Of a DNA stretch of 43,978 nt, positions 5,760 to 14,535 are shown piece after piece (the first letter of the stretch is position 1; each line of letters starts with the position of its first letter). The stretch covers positions 1-43,978 of the IMG/VR virus record IMGVR_UViG_3300028372_000015, one strand, 5' to 3'. This stretch comes from a virus. The position numbers and the translations under genes are program-made. Below the pieces are notes generated by a model, which worked only from the letters and a program-made list of their open reading frames with translations, had not been told where the DNA came from and did no database searches.

Positions 5760-6037
5760 TCTTCTTCCTCCGTGAAGAGGTGATCATAATCGGCATGAAT
5801 GCACTCGGTTATTTTAAACTCAAACTCTATGTTTTCCGGATTGGGGTGGAAGTTAATCAAAAAACTCAGTATCACTTCAACGCCAGATAGCAACCAATCA
5901 GCCCATACCCATCGACCTTGTACAATGGGGCCATTAATTTCAACCGATTCCATATCACTGAAATCGAACTTTACCGGGATGAAATCGAACATGAATCCGT
6001 TATGGGTCCATGTGGGTACGTATTCAGTATCAGTCAT
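5756..6037 (-). CDS. Hypothetical protein, 93 residues
   Basis: An acidic small protein with several Trp residues and an EEEE terminus. I do not recognise it. Its stop overlaps the start of the gene at 5118-5759, and its start overlaps the TGA of the 56-residue gene upstream (ACATGA), so these three are a coupled set. Confidence 0.68.
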   Translation of the reverse strand: MTDTEYVPTWTHNGFMFDFIPVKFDFSDMESVEINGPIVQGRWVWADWLLSGVEVILSFLINFHPNPENIEFEFKITECIHADYDHLFTEEEE

Positions 6038-6204
6038 GTAAGCTCCTGTGGGGGGTCGATACCAAGGACGTTGTAAACCAAGCCCCAGGCATCCGCTGTT
6101 CTGTCTGTCTCTACTAATAGATGAAACTCGTCGAGTTCATCTGCTGACGCATATTTGACGAACTGAGCCAGTTCCATTATTCCTACCATACCGCGATAGA
6201 CCAT
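6034..6204 (-). CDS. Small hypothetical protein, 56 residues
   Basis: The frame runs from ATG 6204 to a TGA at 6034 that overlaps the next ATG. The product is helical (ELAQFVKYASADELDEFHLL). Later in-frame ATGs at 6189 and 6177 are alternatives, the last with AGGAATA close by. It fills the gap between the gp14-like gene and the 93-residue gene. The family is unknown. Confidence 0.6.
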   Translation of the reverse strand: MVYRGMVGIMELAQFVKYASADELDEFHLLVETDRTADAWGLVYNVLGIDPPQELT

Positions 6205-6230
6205 GTACCCATCGAGCTCCCTTAAACCGA

Positions 6231-6944
6231 TTAGAATGTTTTTGTTGGATCATCTAAGAAAGACTTTTTAGTGTCTTCATCTCGGGGATCAAATTCGTCT
6301 GTCATATCCGTATTGGGATCGTCTACGGTAACATCATCCGTATCTACTCCATTGTACGGAACTGCATCATCCCCCTCAGTGTCCACTTGATCGGTGTAAG
6401 CACCCAAGATACCGCCGTTGTCTCTGTTGATTGGTATTTCATTAGCCTCTCTCTTGTTGTCGAGAGGGATTGCTTTTAGAATGGAGTAGTACTTCTCGTA
6501 TTCCTGTTCACGATCAACATCAATAATCTCCCAGAATGCCCTCTTTCCGCCAAGCGAGAAGAATGGCATCTCAATGACATCGCCGGTTCGTATCACTCTT
6601 CCTAATTGGTCATATGAGTTGACGTGGACTCTGAATAGCTTCTCATCTCCGATCGGATTCATTATACCGAACTGGGAAAGGTCCACCGATTGCTCTGGGT
6701 TTTCTTCATTCCAGATATTGATCTCTACGGGAGTTGATGCGTATGCTCTATCTGGGACTTCCATAAAGGCGGTAACTTGAACGTCGGATGTGGTAGGGGT
6801 CGCATTTTCTCTACTTCCGAGATACAGCCACACAAAAGCAGTCTTCCATGTTAGGGAGACTTTCTCATATGCCAGCCTACTCTGTAGACTTCTCGTTTTG
6901 TTTCCGTAGACGCCAACTTTAGGACGTTTGACACTCCACACCAT
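6231..6944 (-). CDS. Head-closure neck protein, T4 gp14-like
   Basis: The 237-residue product resembles T4 gp14. The recognisable part runs from QFGIMNPIGDEKLFRVHVN through GDVIEMPFF to KRAFWEIIDVDREQEYEKYYSI (about residues 91-155). In gp14 the matching order is FGMQVQDE, then GDLIYFP, then a FEI strand and a YQLG segment. T4 gp14 joins gp13 to close the filled head and accept the tail. The last 70 residues are an acidic, Asp/Thr-rich tail that is probably disordered. The gene lies near gp15 and gp4, consistent with a head-tail joining group, and has a late-promoter octamer upstream. Confidence 0.6.
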   Translation of the reverse strand: MVWSVKRPKVGVYGNKTRSLQSRLAYEKVSLTWKTAFVWLYLGSRENATPTTSDVQVTAFMEVPDRAYASTPVEINIWNEENPEQSVDLSQFGIMNPIGDEKLFRVHVNSYDQLGRVIRTGDVIEMPFFSLGGKRAFWEIIDVDREQEYEKYYSILKAIPLDNKREANEIPINRDNGGILGAYTDQVDTEGDDAVPYNGVDTDDVTVDDPNTDMTDEFDPRDEDTKKSFLDDPTKTF

Positions 6945-6962
6945 GTATCATTACCTCTGACT

Positions 6963-6970
6963 TTATTTAG
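6963..6970 (-). promoter_or_regulatory. Late promoter octamer CTAAATAA
   Basis: The minus-strand octamer CTAAATAA (6970-6963) is 19-26 bases upstream of the gp14-like ATG at 6944. It matches the set found before other virion genes here. Confidence 0.5.
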
Positions 6971-6981
6971 GGGGTAGGGGG

Positions 6982-7683
6982 TTACTTCTTGATACGACGT
7001 CTTGCATTGGAGATACTGGACAGGTTGTTGAATCGATCGATCTTAGATGCGATGTGGCTGTTGAGCTCTGGCTTATCCTTGAGAATCTCAATGACTTCTA
7101 CAGTATCAAGGTCGTCCGTATTGAGTACCAACAACACGGGGGACTTCTTGAGGATGACATCGCCAGCACCCCTATCATCGTATATGGCTGCGTAACCAAG
7201 GATACCCCGGAGTAGTGTCTCCCACTGAATCTCACTGTCTATCTTGGCCACTTGGCGGGTGAGTGTCCATATACGGGCAAACACATTCGTCTCTTTTGAT
7301 CTTACGGCCTCTTGTAGGGATTGAAGAACCGCAACAAAATCGGGCTCTTTGATGTAATAAGAAAGGATCTTCTGATAGTCTTCTTTATATTTGGCTTCAT
7401 TGTACTGACTAACCACCAACGTATCTACCTGGTGGTATTTGAATCGGAACAATCGAACGTACATGGCTGAGGTCTTTATTCTGCGGCCTACCATATCATT
7501 GACCGGATATGCCAGAACCCCTCTTGGGCGATCAAGTCTGTCATCCAGACTTTTGTTGATCTCGAAATCTCCGCTGTCATTGAATGACCCAAAGACATAC
7601 GTCACTCCGTAGTAAGGAATGATCTTTGTGGTGTCCAAGTCACGGTCGCCCGCGTTGCGTCGGTATGCTTCGTTAAGTTCCAT
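6982..7683 (-). CDS. Hypothetical protein in the neck gene group
   Basis: The 233-residue product has a beta-rich first third (IIPYYGVTYVFGSF), a helical middle with many charged residues and a basic C-terminus (NARRRIKK). I do not recognise it. Its place directly upstream of the gp14-like gene and near gp15 makes a virion or neck role (for example the gp13 position) reasonable, but there is no sequence motif to prove it. A late-promoter octamer ends only 5 bases before the ATG, which would give an almost leaderless message. Confidence 0.7.
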   Translation of the reverse strand: MELNEAYRRNAGDRDLDTTKIIPYYGVTYVFGSFNDSGDFEINKSLDDRLDRPRGVLAYPVNDMVGRRIKTSAMYVRLFRFKYHQVDTLVVSQYNEAKYKEDYQKILSYYIKEPDFVAVLQSLQEAVRSKETNVFARIWTLTRQVAKIDSEIQWETLLRGILGYAAIYDDRGAGDVILKKSPVLLVLNTDDLDTVEVIEILKDKPELNSHIASKIDRFNNLSSISNARRRIKK

Positions 7684-7688
7684 TTAAG

Positions 7689-7696
7689 TATTTAGG
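7689..7696 (-). promoter_or_regulatory. Possible late promoter octamer CCTAAATA
   Basis: The minus-strand octamer CCTAAATA (7696-7689) lies 5 bases before ATG 7683. The predicted start of transcription would fall on or next to the start codon, so the message would be leaderless or the motif is fortuitous. Confidence 0.35.
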
Positions 7697-7698
7697 CC

Positions 7699-8166
7699 TT
7701 ATAGTATATCGAGGTTCCTTAAGTCCTTATAGATTTGAGTGATGTCTGATTTCATCTTCGAGCTTTTTTTGCTGCTGCGGTAATGGATTCTGATCAAGTC
7801 GTCGATCCTGGGGTCGATCTCGCGTCGTATTTTATTTAAAAGCTGTTCATCTGTCAAATCAATCATTCCACCGGTGGTGAACCTTGGTTCCATCTCATCG
7901 AATTTGTTCCAGAACAATTGGGTTAACGTCGGTTTAGTGTATATCGTTATTTTTCTTTCTGCTCGGTTGATGACTATCTTGTATTTCGGATTCGTTCTCA
8001 TCAACCAACGATGGTAGCCAAAGAACCCTGGGTCGAAATGTTGCTGTGCGGTTGCGGAGGGCCACTCGTGCCAAACGCTTTTATTCATAATCACAGTCTT
8101 CACCTCAAGATACCCAGCCGACATCATGATGACAAATATTGACAATAGTAATAATGCTTCTAACAT
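7699..8166 (-). CDS. Membrane-anchored hypothetical protein, tandem paralogue 2
   Basis: The 155-residue product has one N-terminal membrane segment (LEALLLLSIFVIMMSAGYL, residues 2-20) and a basic soluble domain. It ends DITQIYKDLRNLDIL. The upstream neighbour (8176-8667) has the same layout and a matching end (DVTHLTKDLKNSELL), so the two are tandem duplicates that have diverged strongly. AAGGA sits 7 bases before the ATG. A role in the host envelope during infection is possible but unproven. Confidence 0.72.
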   Translation of the reverse strand: MLEALLLLSIFVIMMSAGYLEVKTVIMNKSVWHEWPSATAQQHFDPGFFGYHRWLMRTNPKYKIVINRAERKITIYTKPTLTQLFWNKFDEMEPRFTTGGMIDLTDEQLLNKIRREIDPRIDDLIRIHYRSSKKSSKMKSDITQIYKDLRNLDIL

Positions 8167-8175
8167 AAATATTCC

Positions 8176-8667
8176 TTAAAGTAGTTCAGAGTTTTTGAGG
8201 TCTTTTGTAAGATGCGTTACGTCAATTTTATTTTTTCTTTTCACTTGGGTCTTGGACCTTATTCGATCATTCTTATAATCCAAACAGATATTACCAAATC
8301 TTCGCATGATCGTCTTATAATTTTCTGATCTTCCAAAAAAATCATCGGCCTCAGAATCTGTTGGCTCCACATTCATATGAAATTTACTATCCAAAGTACG
8401 CACGGTTGTGAACTTCGTATATTTGACCCAAAAGAAAACCTGTTCCTCCTTTGTATTAATGATCACTTTAATATCTGGCTCATCCAAAAGCAAGCAATCA
8501 TAGAACCCAAAAAAGAACGGGCACCTGATGAAGTCCACAATATGCATCTTGTTTGATCTTGGCGCGCCCAATGCAATACCATAACGAATCAACGCCCATA
8601 ATCCTCCGGCAGCAAGTAAGACTAATAACGACAAAGAAATAATAAAAAAAATTTCAACGTAAATCAT
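8176..8667 (-). CDS. Membrane-anchored hypothetical protein, tandem paralogue 1
   Basis: The 163-residue product has an N-terminal membrane segment (about residues 4-29, IIFSL-type hydrophobic run), then a strand-rich domain with IKVIINTKEEQVFFW. Its neighbour has KIVINRAERKITIYTK at the equivalent place. The end DVTHLTKDLKNSELL matches the neighbour's end. GAGGAA lies 6 bases before the ATG. No known family. Confidence 0.72.
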   Translation of the reverse strand: MIYVEIFFIISLSLLVLLAAGGLWALIRYGIALGAPRSNKMHIVDFIRCPFFFGFYDCLLLDEPDIKVIINTKEEQVFFWVKYTKFTTVRTLDSKFHMNVEPTDSEADDFFGRSENYKTIMRRFGNICLDYKNDRIRSKTQVKRKNKIDVTHLTKDLKNSELL

Positions 8668-8690
8668 ACAAGTTCCTCTGGGTAGCTCGC

Positions 8691-8698
8691 CATAAATA
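8691..8698 (+). promoter_or_regulatory. Late promoter octamer CATAAATA
   Basis: CATAAATA lies 30 bases upstream of the gp15-like start at 8728 on the plus strand, in the divergent gap with the membrane-protein genes. Confidence 0.6.
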
Positions 8699-8727
8699 GA
8701 GGGGTCATACTATCAGGAATTCCCACT

Positions 8728-9405
8728 ATGTCAACCGTATACGACTACAATCATGATGATCAAATTGAAAAATTTACACTTCAGGTTACCCGTGCGATGT
8801 CCGGGTTTCAAGTGAGGGCTGACAACCAAGGAGGTCTCCAGCGAGTCTCTGTGGCTTTTGGCGCACCTGAGCGTATCGTTGCAGCCATCAACTCCAATGA
8901 TGACAAGTTCACCAACTATACCGTTCCTATGATGGGGTTGATGTTGACCAGTATGGACATTAACCCGGACAGGATGACTACCTCGCATTTCAGTGAAGCT
9001 TTAACCTTCCGGGACGACCTTGGTGATCATAAGCAGCTAAATCGTACTGTTGGGGTACCTATTGAGCTTTCATACGAAGTGGCAGTATATGCCAGCTCAA
9101 TATCCCAACTATTGGAGCTGGTTGAACAAATATCACTGACACTCTACGACGGTATCACGGTTCAGAAGTCAAATGACATCACCGACAGCAACTATCGAGC
9201 CAAGCTTAGGTTGTCTGGTATCGGCAGTGGCATCAGTTATCCGGTCGGTACTGGACGTAACCTTGCCACCGTTAACTTGAATCTGGTACTGAACATCATG
9301 CTGAGCTATCCGCAGTCAGTGATTGACACCTATATTGAGCAAGTAGAACTGGGGACTGGTATTGATGGTAGTGGTACTCTGAGAGACATCGAAGTAATCA
9401 CCTAA
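8728..9405 (+). CDS. 15: Tail sheath stabilizer and completion protein, T4 gp15-like
   Basis: The 225-residue product aligns by eye with T4 gp15 along most of its length. It shares the order RVSVAF (gp15 RVPITYA), a PMMGLMLTSMDINPDR strand region (gp15 LPRINLHLVDFSYNAP), IELSYEVAVYASSISQLLELVEQI (split here for length: YEVAVYASS, then LLELVEQI; gp15 YELSIFTRYEDD then QIVEQIL), and a late LVLNIMLSYP strand. gp15 forms the ring that caps the tail, stabilises the sheath and docks to the neck. It has its own late promoter and is alone on the plus strand between minus-strand genes. Confidence 0.75.
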   Translation: MSTVYDYNHDDQIEKFTLQVTRAMSGFQVRADNQGGLQRVSVAFGAPERIVAAINSNDDKFTNYTVPMMGLMLTSMDINPDRMTTSHFSEALTFRDDLGDHKQLNRTVGVPIELSYEVAVYASSISQLLELVEQISLTLYDGITVQKSNDITDSNYRAKLRLSGIGSGISYPVGTGRNLATVNLNLVLNIMLSYPQSVIDTYIEQVELGTGIDGSGTLRDIEVIT

Positions 9406-9448
9406 AGGAGTTCGACCATTTCGTTTCTTGGATAACAAGTCGTATTGT

Positions 9449-9793
9449 TCATAACATACTCAACTCATCAATCTCTTTGATTATCCTCAGTAGTTTTTCT
9501 TTTGTTACAAAATACATCACACCGATAGCTATTTCAAATCCCATGGACTGGTCTATAACATTTATAGCTATATCGTTTCTTGGTTCCGTATATTCCGCTT
9601 CGAGGTACCCGTCACTCGTTACATTATTCCATCCCCAGGTATTACTTTCTTCGTGGAATCTAGGTATGCACCCCCCATACTCCAATATTATAATGCCCCG
9701 ACGTCCGTGTATATAATCCGATAACACGTAATATTGTGTGCTTGTGGATCTTTTTACATCATCGTAATCCAGTTTCCCTATGTATTCCATCAT
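9449..9793 (-). CDS. Hypothetical protein, 114 residues
   Basis: I choose ATG 9793, which overlaps the upstream TGA (ATGA); in-frame ATGs at 9805 and 9799 are possible but lack a better ribosome binding site. The protein is strand-rich with a Trp/Gly centre and ends in VTKEKLLRIIKEIDELSML, which recalls the tails of the 3726 and 4092 products. It may be a further member of that short protein family. Function unknown. Confidence 0.62.
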   Translation of the reverse strand: MMEYIGKLDYDDVKRSTSTQYYVLSDYIHGRRGIIILEYGGCIPRFHEESNTWGWNNVTSDGYLEAEYTEPRNDIAINVIDQSMGFEIAIGVMYFVTKEKLLRIIKEIDELSML

Positions 9794-10095
9794 AGCCATT
9801 CGCATCGTATGAAAATGTCTCGAAGGATCTCTACGGTTTCGGGATCGGCGTATTGCGGTGTATCGAAACCAATCTCGCCTATAATTTCTGTCAATATTTC
9901 TAACTCATGAACAGGAATCGACGCTCGGACGGATGCTCCAAAAGTTTTCCTTGGTCCTTTGCTGATATACTCTATCTTGGAAAAAAACAGGAGAGAGGCT
10001 GCGGCTACTATAGACGATCGCTGGCTGAGTACCCAGAATTCGTCGAGCTTTAATGCCTGTTCCAATCCGTGACTGTTGTAACTACGATTATCCAA
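9790..10095 (-). CDS. Hypothetical protein, 101 residues, TTG start
   Basis: The frame starts with TTG at 10095, behind a weak GGGGTG site, since no ATG occurs early. The product is helical at both ends. It is coupled to the next gene by an ATGA overlap. I do not recognise the family. Confidence 0.6.
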   Translation of the reverse strand: MDNRSYNSHGLEQALKLDEFWVLSQRSSIVAAASLLFFSKIEYISKGPRKTFGASVRASIPVHELEILTEIIGEIGFDTPQYADPETVEILRDIFIRCEWL

Positions 10096-10108
10096 GATTT
10101 AACACCCC

Positions 10109-10116
10109 AATAAATA
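10109..10116 (+). promoter_or_regulatory. Late promoter octamer AATAAATA
   Basis: AATAAATA is 18 bases upstream of the gp4-like ATG (10135) on the plus strand, matching the placement of other late octamers. Confidence 0.55.
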
Positions 10117-10134
10117 GATCCGGAGATCAGTATA

Positions 10135-10593
10135 ATGGCAAAAACAAAAAAACGCAAGTTCCATCAAGGTAAGTATGATGTAATCAATAAAGATCGTTAC
10201 ATGGGGACTAATACATCCCCACGATACCTATCTTCATGGGAATTACAAGTGTTTAAGTACTTGGATCATAAACCGGGCGTCATTCAATGGGGGGCCGAAG
10301 TTGTTGTGGTCCCATATATGCATCCCCGCAAAGAAACCATGTCGCGGTACATTGTGGATGTGTATGTTGAATATACCGATGCCGATGGAACTGTTCAGAA
10401 AGAGATGATCGAGATAAAGCCAGCAGCCCAGTGTTCTCAACCCAAGAAAACTAATCGCAAACGCCAGGACGTCTACGAACAGGAAGTGAATGCTTGGGTT
10501 GTTAACAGTGCTAAATGGACTGCGGCACAAAAATACGCGAAGGATCGAGGGATCTGGTTTCGTGTTATAACCGAAAAAGATATTTTTCGTTAA
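10135..10593 (+). CDS. 4: Head completion protein, T4 gp4 (gp50/65)-like
   Basis: The 152-residue basic protein matches T4 gp4 in length and layout: a basic start (AKTKKRKFHQGKY), the segment SPRYLSSWELQVFKYLD (residues about 28-44), a PYMHP element and a closing WRVI-type strand (WFRVITEKD). The core holds a PD-(D/E)XK nuclease pattern, with Asp in IVDVYVEY (about residue 70) and EIKP (about 93-96). T4 gp4 is needed to finish the DNA-filled head so that tails can attach, and it is related to TnsA-type nucleases. It has its own late promoter and overlaps the convergent gene at its 3' end. Confidence 0.85.
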   Translation: MAKTKKRKFHQGKYDVINKDRYMGTNTSPRYLSSWELQVFKYLDHKPGVIQWGAEVVVVPYMHPRKETMSRYIVDVYVEYTDADGTVQKEMIEIKPAAQCSQPKKTNRKRQDVYEQEVNAWVVNSAKWTAAQKYAKDRGIWFRVITEKDIFR

Positions 10594-11132
10594 ATTTCAA
10601 CCAGCAGATCCCCGATATCCGAATAGTAACTCATCGTATCATAGATCGCCGTCACCTCAAGTTCCATCGGAACATCATCCAGATTCAATCTGGAAGGGGG
10701 GAAGGTAAGTGTTTGAATACGACAGTTACTATAAACTACGTACCGTGAAAGCTTTTTGGTTTCTGTAAAGTACTCGATCCGTAAATCAAAACCCTCACCT
10801 CGATTGCCGGTGGATGATGACACTGTTTTTCTAGTTTGAACCAGTATCTGATTGAGCATGATTGCTTCAACATACCCAACATCATCACATCGCAACGTCA
10901 GGTTGATTGGGGATTTGGATAATCTCCCGGTGTCTTGAATAGCATTGTGACGAACATGATGCGTTGCCACATCATATTCTATCGCCGGGGGAGTAAAGCC
11001 GATAGTTTGCCTGCCTAAGAAGTTGCCAACGTTCTCCGGCATCCCCAGGTATTTGACATAGAATGCCGACGACTCTTTCGTGTTAGTCGGCTTGGTAATC
11101 ATATCTTTCAGACGATTTTCGATGCTATTCAT
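10590..11132 (-). CDS. Putative tail tube-fold protein (tail terminator candidate)
   Basis: The 180-residue product has a pattern seen in phage tail tube proteins: long strands before and after a central helix, with LTLRCDDVGYVEAIMLNQIL in the middle and a final VPMELEVTAIY strand. Length is near that of T4 gp3, the tail tube terminator (176 residues). With gp15 and gp4 nearby, a gp3-like role is attractive, but identity is inferred from size, pattern and context only. A late octamer (GATAAATA) is 20 bases upstream. Confidence 0.55.
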   Translation of the reverse strand: MNSIENRLKDMITKPTNTKESSAFYVKYLGMPENVGNFLGRQTIGFTPPAIEYDVATHHVRHNAIQDTGRLSKSPINLTLRCDDVGYVEAIMLNQILVQTRKTVSSSTGNRGEGFDLRIEYFTETKKLSRYVVYSNCRIQTLTFPPSRLNLDDVPMELEVTAIYDTMSYYSDIGDLLVEI

Positions 11133-11151
11133 TGGGTACCTTCCTGATGAG

Positions 11152-11159
11152 TATTTATC
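11152..11159 (-). promoter_or_regulatory. Late promoter octamer GATAAATA
   Basis: The minus-strand octamer GATAAATA (11159-11152) is 19 bases before the ATG of the tail-fold gene at 11132. It separates the late gene from the early nrdB gene ending at 11163. Confidence 0.55.
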
Positions 11160-11162
11160 AGA

Positions 11163-12260
11163 TCAAAAATCGACATCATAGTCACTCCCTTCGTCGTCAT
11201 TAACCATAATACCCACCTTGTACTGACCGATATCTTGCTCTTGTGGGCTGGGCTGAGTTTTGCTCATATCCAACCACCCTTCCATGAACTTCAATGGGTT
11301 GGTCTTCGGAAACGTATAATCGTTGGACTTCATCCCAAAAAAATGATACACGTCTTTAGCACAGAACAACATCCACTTACCGAGCACTTCCTCGTTTAAG
11401 CCGACCAATTCCCGGCCTTCTGAGAACAGATAACTAATCCATCGCATCTCAGTAGAAGCCACCTCATCCAACAAATTTTGAATGACTTCACGGTTTCGTT
11501 CGAACGCCAGCTTGCCTCTAGGTGTTTTCATTTCATTTCGCAGTACCGCTTTATCCAACTCAACGTGAGTCTCCAGTTCATCTTGGGCAATCTTCTGGAC
11601 GGCTTTACCTATTGGCTGAAACAGTCCCGTATCGCAAATGCAGAAGGTAACCGCAAAGCTCGCCATAAACTGAATGCGTTCCAGGCACAGCATAGCAACT
11701 GTGAACATAAACGCATGGTCGTAAGTTTCCTGGTTGTTTTCCCGTAACCCCAGAGCATATTCGTGTGATGCTTTGTGGGCACCGGCCATTACCTGAGAAA
11801 CAACATCCATCCGATCGAGTGATTGCTTAACCGATAGAATCTCGTCGATGATAACTTTCGGGTTGCTGAAACTGTTCCTCACAATTTCAGAATACGTCGC
11901 ACTGTGTAAGCACTCCTGCTCTGTGATTCTCGACCACGCCGCCCAGAGTTCACTGGATGTTACCATTGGCCCTATGATGGGTGATATGCGAGATGCAGCA
12001 GAGTCGGCCTCCCACTGCCATGCCAGGGTCTTTATCATCATTTCATACGTGGATGGATCGCAAGTCTTGAAGTCTCTGGCTACGGATGAATAGTCGAACT
12101 CCGATTCATCCCAGTCCAGCGATTTGACCGTCTTGTAAATCTTCCAGATGTCCGGGTACCGCTTATTGACAGTATCGAATAAACCCACATCCTCCCCTAA
12201 GAATAGTGAAGGAGTTTCGTAGTCATTTTTCTCTGTGTTGAACACTTTTTTATTGATCAT
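11163..12260 (-). CDS. nrdB: Ribonucleotide reductase class Ia, small (radical) subunit
   Basis: This 365-residue subunit stores the tyrosyl radical used by NrdA to reduce ribonucleotides. The di-iron ligands are visible in order: WEAD, EQECLH, CLERIQF and QDELETHVE. The radical Tyr is in LHSATYSEI, spaced from His as in E. coli Tyr122. The final residues (SDYDVDF) are acidic and aromatic, as expected for the NrdA-binding tail. I start at ATG 12260, which overlaps the nrdA stop (ATGA); GGAGG lies 13 bases upstream. It supplies dNTPs during phage replication together with NrdA and ThyA. Confidence 0.95.
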   Translation of the reverse strand: MINKKVFNTEKNDYETPSLFLGEDVGLFDTVNKRYPDIWKIYKTVKSLDWDESEFDYSSVARDFKTCDPSTYEMMIKTLAWQWEADSAASRISPIIGPMVTSSELWAAWSRITEQECLHSATYSEIVRNSFSNPKVIIDEILSVKQSLDRMDVVSQVMAGAHKASHEYALGLRENNQETYDHAFMFTVAMLCLERIQFMASFAVTFCICDTGLFQPIGKAVQKIAQDELETHVELDKAVLRNEMKTPRGKLAFERNREVIQNLLDEVASTEMRWISYLFSEGRELVGLNEEVLGKWMLFCAKDVYHFFGMKSNDYTFPKTNPLKFMEGWLDMSKTQPSPQEQDIGQYKVGIMVNDDEGSDYDVDF

Positions 12261-14509
12261 AATGTACAGAATCCTCCATCGCATCCCGGTTCATCTTCAG
12301 TATCTAACGACGTACCGTCTGTTGTTTTTGTGTTGACGTAGTACCGGGTTTTCATCCCCATCTTTGTCATGTATAGGAAGTTGGTGATCATCTCTTTACT
12401 CCCTACCCTTTCATCCCCCAGGATCCGACGGAATTCATCTCCACTGATCCCTTGGTCAGTAAACTTTTGAAATATCGCATAAGTATCGATCATATCAAAA
12501 GTAGGAACATCCCACGACAACTCATACCAACGGCTCAATTTCTCTCCTTCCGGAGCAGCCCAATAGATCATGTTATCGTCGTCGCCTTTCTTAAGCGATA
12601 AATCACGAACCGGATAAAGTCCGTTGGTTGTTCCAGATGCTTTACTGGATGATTCGCTGGGCATATGAGCAGCCAGCACAGTATTACGGATACCACCATT
12701 GGCTTTTACCTCTTCACGCAAGGTCTCCCAATCGTACTTCAGTTCTGAATCGACGATAGTATCAACCTTGCGGTTGTGTGTGTCGATTGGCAACCAACCA
12801 TCCGCCCACTTGGTCTTATGCATCCAGGGAGCATTCCCTAGTTCCTTACCTAACTTGAGTGACGCCTTGAGCAAGAAATAGTAATGCCGTTCTGCTAATT
12901 CGTGCATCAACTGCTTGCCTTCCTGGGAAGAATATTTGACCTTATTCTTTGCCATGAAGTGAGCTAACCCAATAACGCCCACACCGGCATTCAATCTGGA
13001 TTTTGCAGTCATCTCCAAGTGAGGAAATGCGTATTCTGCCAGGTGGATACATCGATCGATCATCAGTAAGGCATAATAGGCCGCCGTTTCGTATGTCTTG
13101 TCATCATTGATGTTATCGACATTCATACCGGCCAGCGTACACAATGCAATCTCGCCTCGCCCATGATCTTCGGCAGAATACAGATCCATCATGCTGTAAT
13201 ATGGCTGGGTTGCCAGACTTATTTCTTGGCATAAGTTTGAGCTGTATATCGGCTCATTAAATGGGGTGTGCCGGTTCATCTCATCCATCCAATGGATATA
13301 CATCCTACCAGTTTCAAACCCCTGGTTTAACATCTCTTTTGCCAGGTAGCGAGCACTCACTCTGGATTTCTTGAATGATGCCCGGTTCTCGTATTGTTCA
13401 TAGAGCCGTTCGAACTCGTTGGGGTCTTTACCGTACAACGCAGCGTACAAATCTGGAGCCGTATACGCATTGAACAGAAAAATTTCTTCATCCTTAGCTA
13501 CTTTTTTGGCGAAGAACTTGTTAACACCGCAACTGTAATCCATCCCTCGTATTCGCTTATCTTCAGTCGTCATCGGATTCTTCAATGACAACAAATCCTC
13601 TATCTGTGGATCAAATATGTTGTAGTGGGTGGTACATGCACCCCCGCGTCCTTGCTGCATGTTCGCCTTAACGGCCCCCACAAGAGACCGATAATATGGG
13701 AGTTTGCCTTGATGGCTTATCATCCCGCCCCGCACGGGATCACCTAATGATCGAGTGGCGAGATGAGATCCGATACCGGCACTCTTATAGGTCATCGTGT
13801 AGGCAATATGATCGCCAACAGCCAGTGATTCGGCATTGTCGCCCACGGTATACAAGCAACAACTTACATACGAGCGCAATGGCGTCCCCAAGTTAACGAA
13901 ATTTGGGGTAGGTGCATTAACTTGTTTGTCACTTAGAAGTTGGTACCAATTTTCTAGGTCAATCATTTTGTTTGCGGGGGTGGATAAAGAAGCCAGGGTC
14001 ATGGCCATTCTCATGAATACGAACTGTTGCGATTCGAATCTTTCTTTTTTGACCCGATTTTGGATCGAATATTTCTTAAGCACCTGATCCAATTCGAAAT
14101 GTGCGGCTTTGAAGTCTTTCTTGTGGTTGATGATCTTCTCTACCTGGGCGTATTCTTCGTCGGTGTACCCCAGATCTACCATATACCCACGGCTTACCAG
14201 TTCGGTTTGCAGTTCTTTTACAGTAGGCAGTTTACCTTCATATAGCTTTTTGTATATGAGTGCGGCATACAATCTCCCAGCCATTCGGTTATAAGACCAG
14301 GTATTGTAGTCTAAGCATGTCTTGATTAAACGCTCTTGTAGAGCTTCTGACGACATTTTCTCTGGACAGGTGCCTACGGTCTCAAGTACTACAGTCGACC
14401 AGTCTACGTAGCTCCCAAGCGTCTTACTGGCCCATTCTCCCCAGGCGTTTACTTTTGCCGGGGAAAAGTCTTCTTCTCTCTTATCTCGTTTTATAATGGT
14501 CTTGATCAT
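12257..14509 (-). CDS. nrdA: Ribonucleotide reductase class Ia, large (catalytic) subunit
   Basis: The 750-residue protein has an N-terminal ATP-cone (IIKRDKREEDFSPAKV) for allosteric control and a ten-stranded barrel with typical motifs: SCCLYTVGDN, with an active-site Cys near 218, NLCQEISLAT with the radical-site Cys (near residue 426), and MPSESSSKASGTTNG near 615-629. The C-terminus CDGGFC provides the shuttle cysteine pair. It reduces NDPs to dNDPs with NrdB. Gene order nrdA-nrdB with a 4-base overlap is standard. A hairpin terminator lies only 27 bases before its ATG, so expression may depend on read-through. Confidence 0.96.
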   Translation of the reverse strand: MIKTIIKRDKREEDFSPAKVNAWGEWASKTLGSYVDWSTVVLETVGTCPEKMSSEALQERLIKTCLDYNTWSYNRMAGRLYAALIYKKLYEGKLPTVKELQTELVSRGYMVDLGYTDEEYAQVEKIINHKKDFKAAHFELDQVLKKYSIQNRVKKERFESQQFVFMRMAMTLASLSTPANKMIDLENWYQLLSDKQVNAPTPNFVNLGTPLRSYVSCCLYTVGDNAESLAVGDHIAYTMTYKSAGIGSHLATRSLGDPVRGGMISHQGKLPYYRSLVGAVKANMQQGRGGACTTHYNIFDPQIEDLLSLKNPMTTEDKRIRGMDYSCGVNKFFAKKVAKDEEIFLFNAYTAPDLYAALYGKDPNEFERLYEQYENRASFKKSRVSARYLAKEMLNQGFETGRMYIHWMDEMNRHTPFNEPIYSSNLCQEISLATQPYYSMMDLYSAEDHGRGEIALCTLAGMNVDNINDDKTYETAAYYALLMIDRCIHLAEYAFPHLEMTAKSRLNAGVGVIGLAHFMAKNKVKYSSQEGKQLMHELAERHYYFLLKASLKLGKELGNAPWMHKTKWADGWLPIDTHNRKVDTIVDSELKYDWETLREEVKANGGIRNTVLAAHMPSESSSKASGTTNGLYPVRDLSLKKGDDDNMIYWAAPEGEKLSRWYELSWDVPTFDMIDTYAIFQKFTDQGISGDEFRRILGDERVGSKEMITNFLYMTKMGMKTRYYVNTKTTDGTSLDTEDEPGCDGGFCTL

Positions 14510-14535
14510 GGATTCTCCAGTTTTATGATGGGGCT

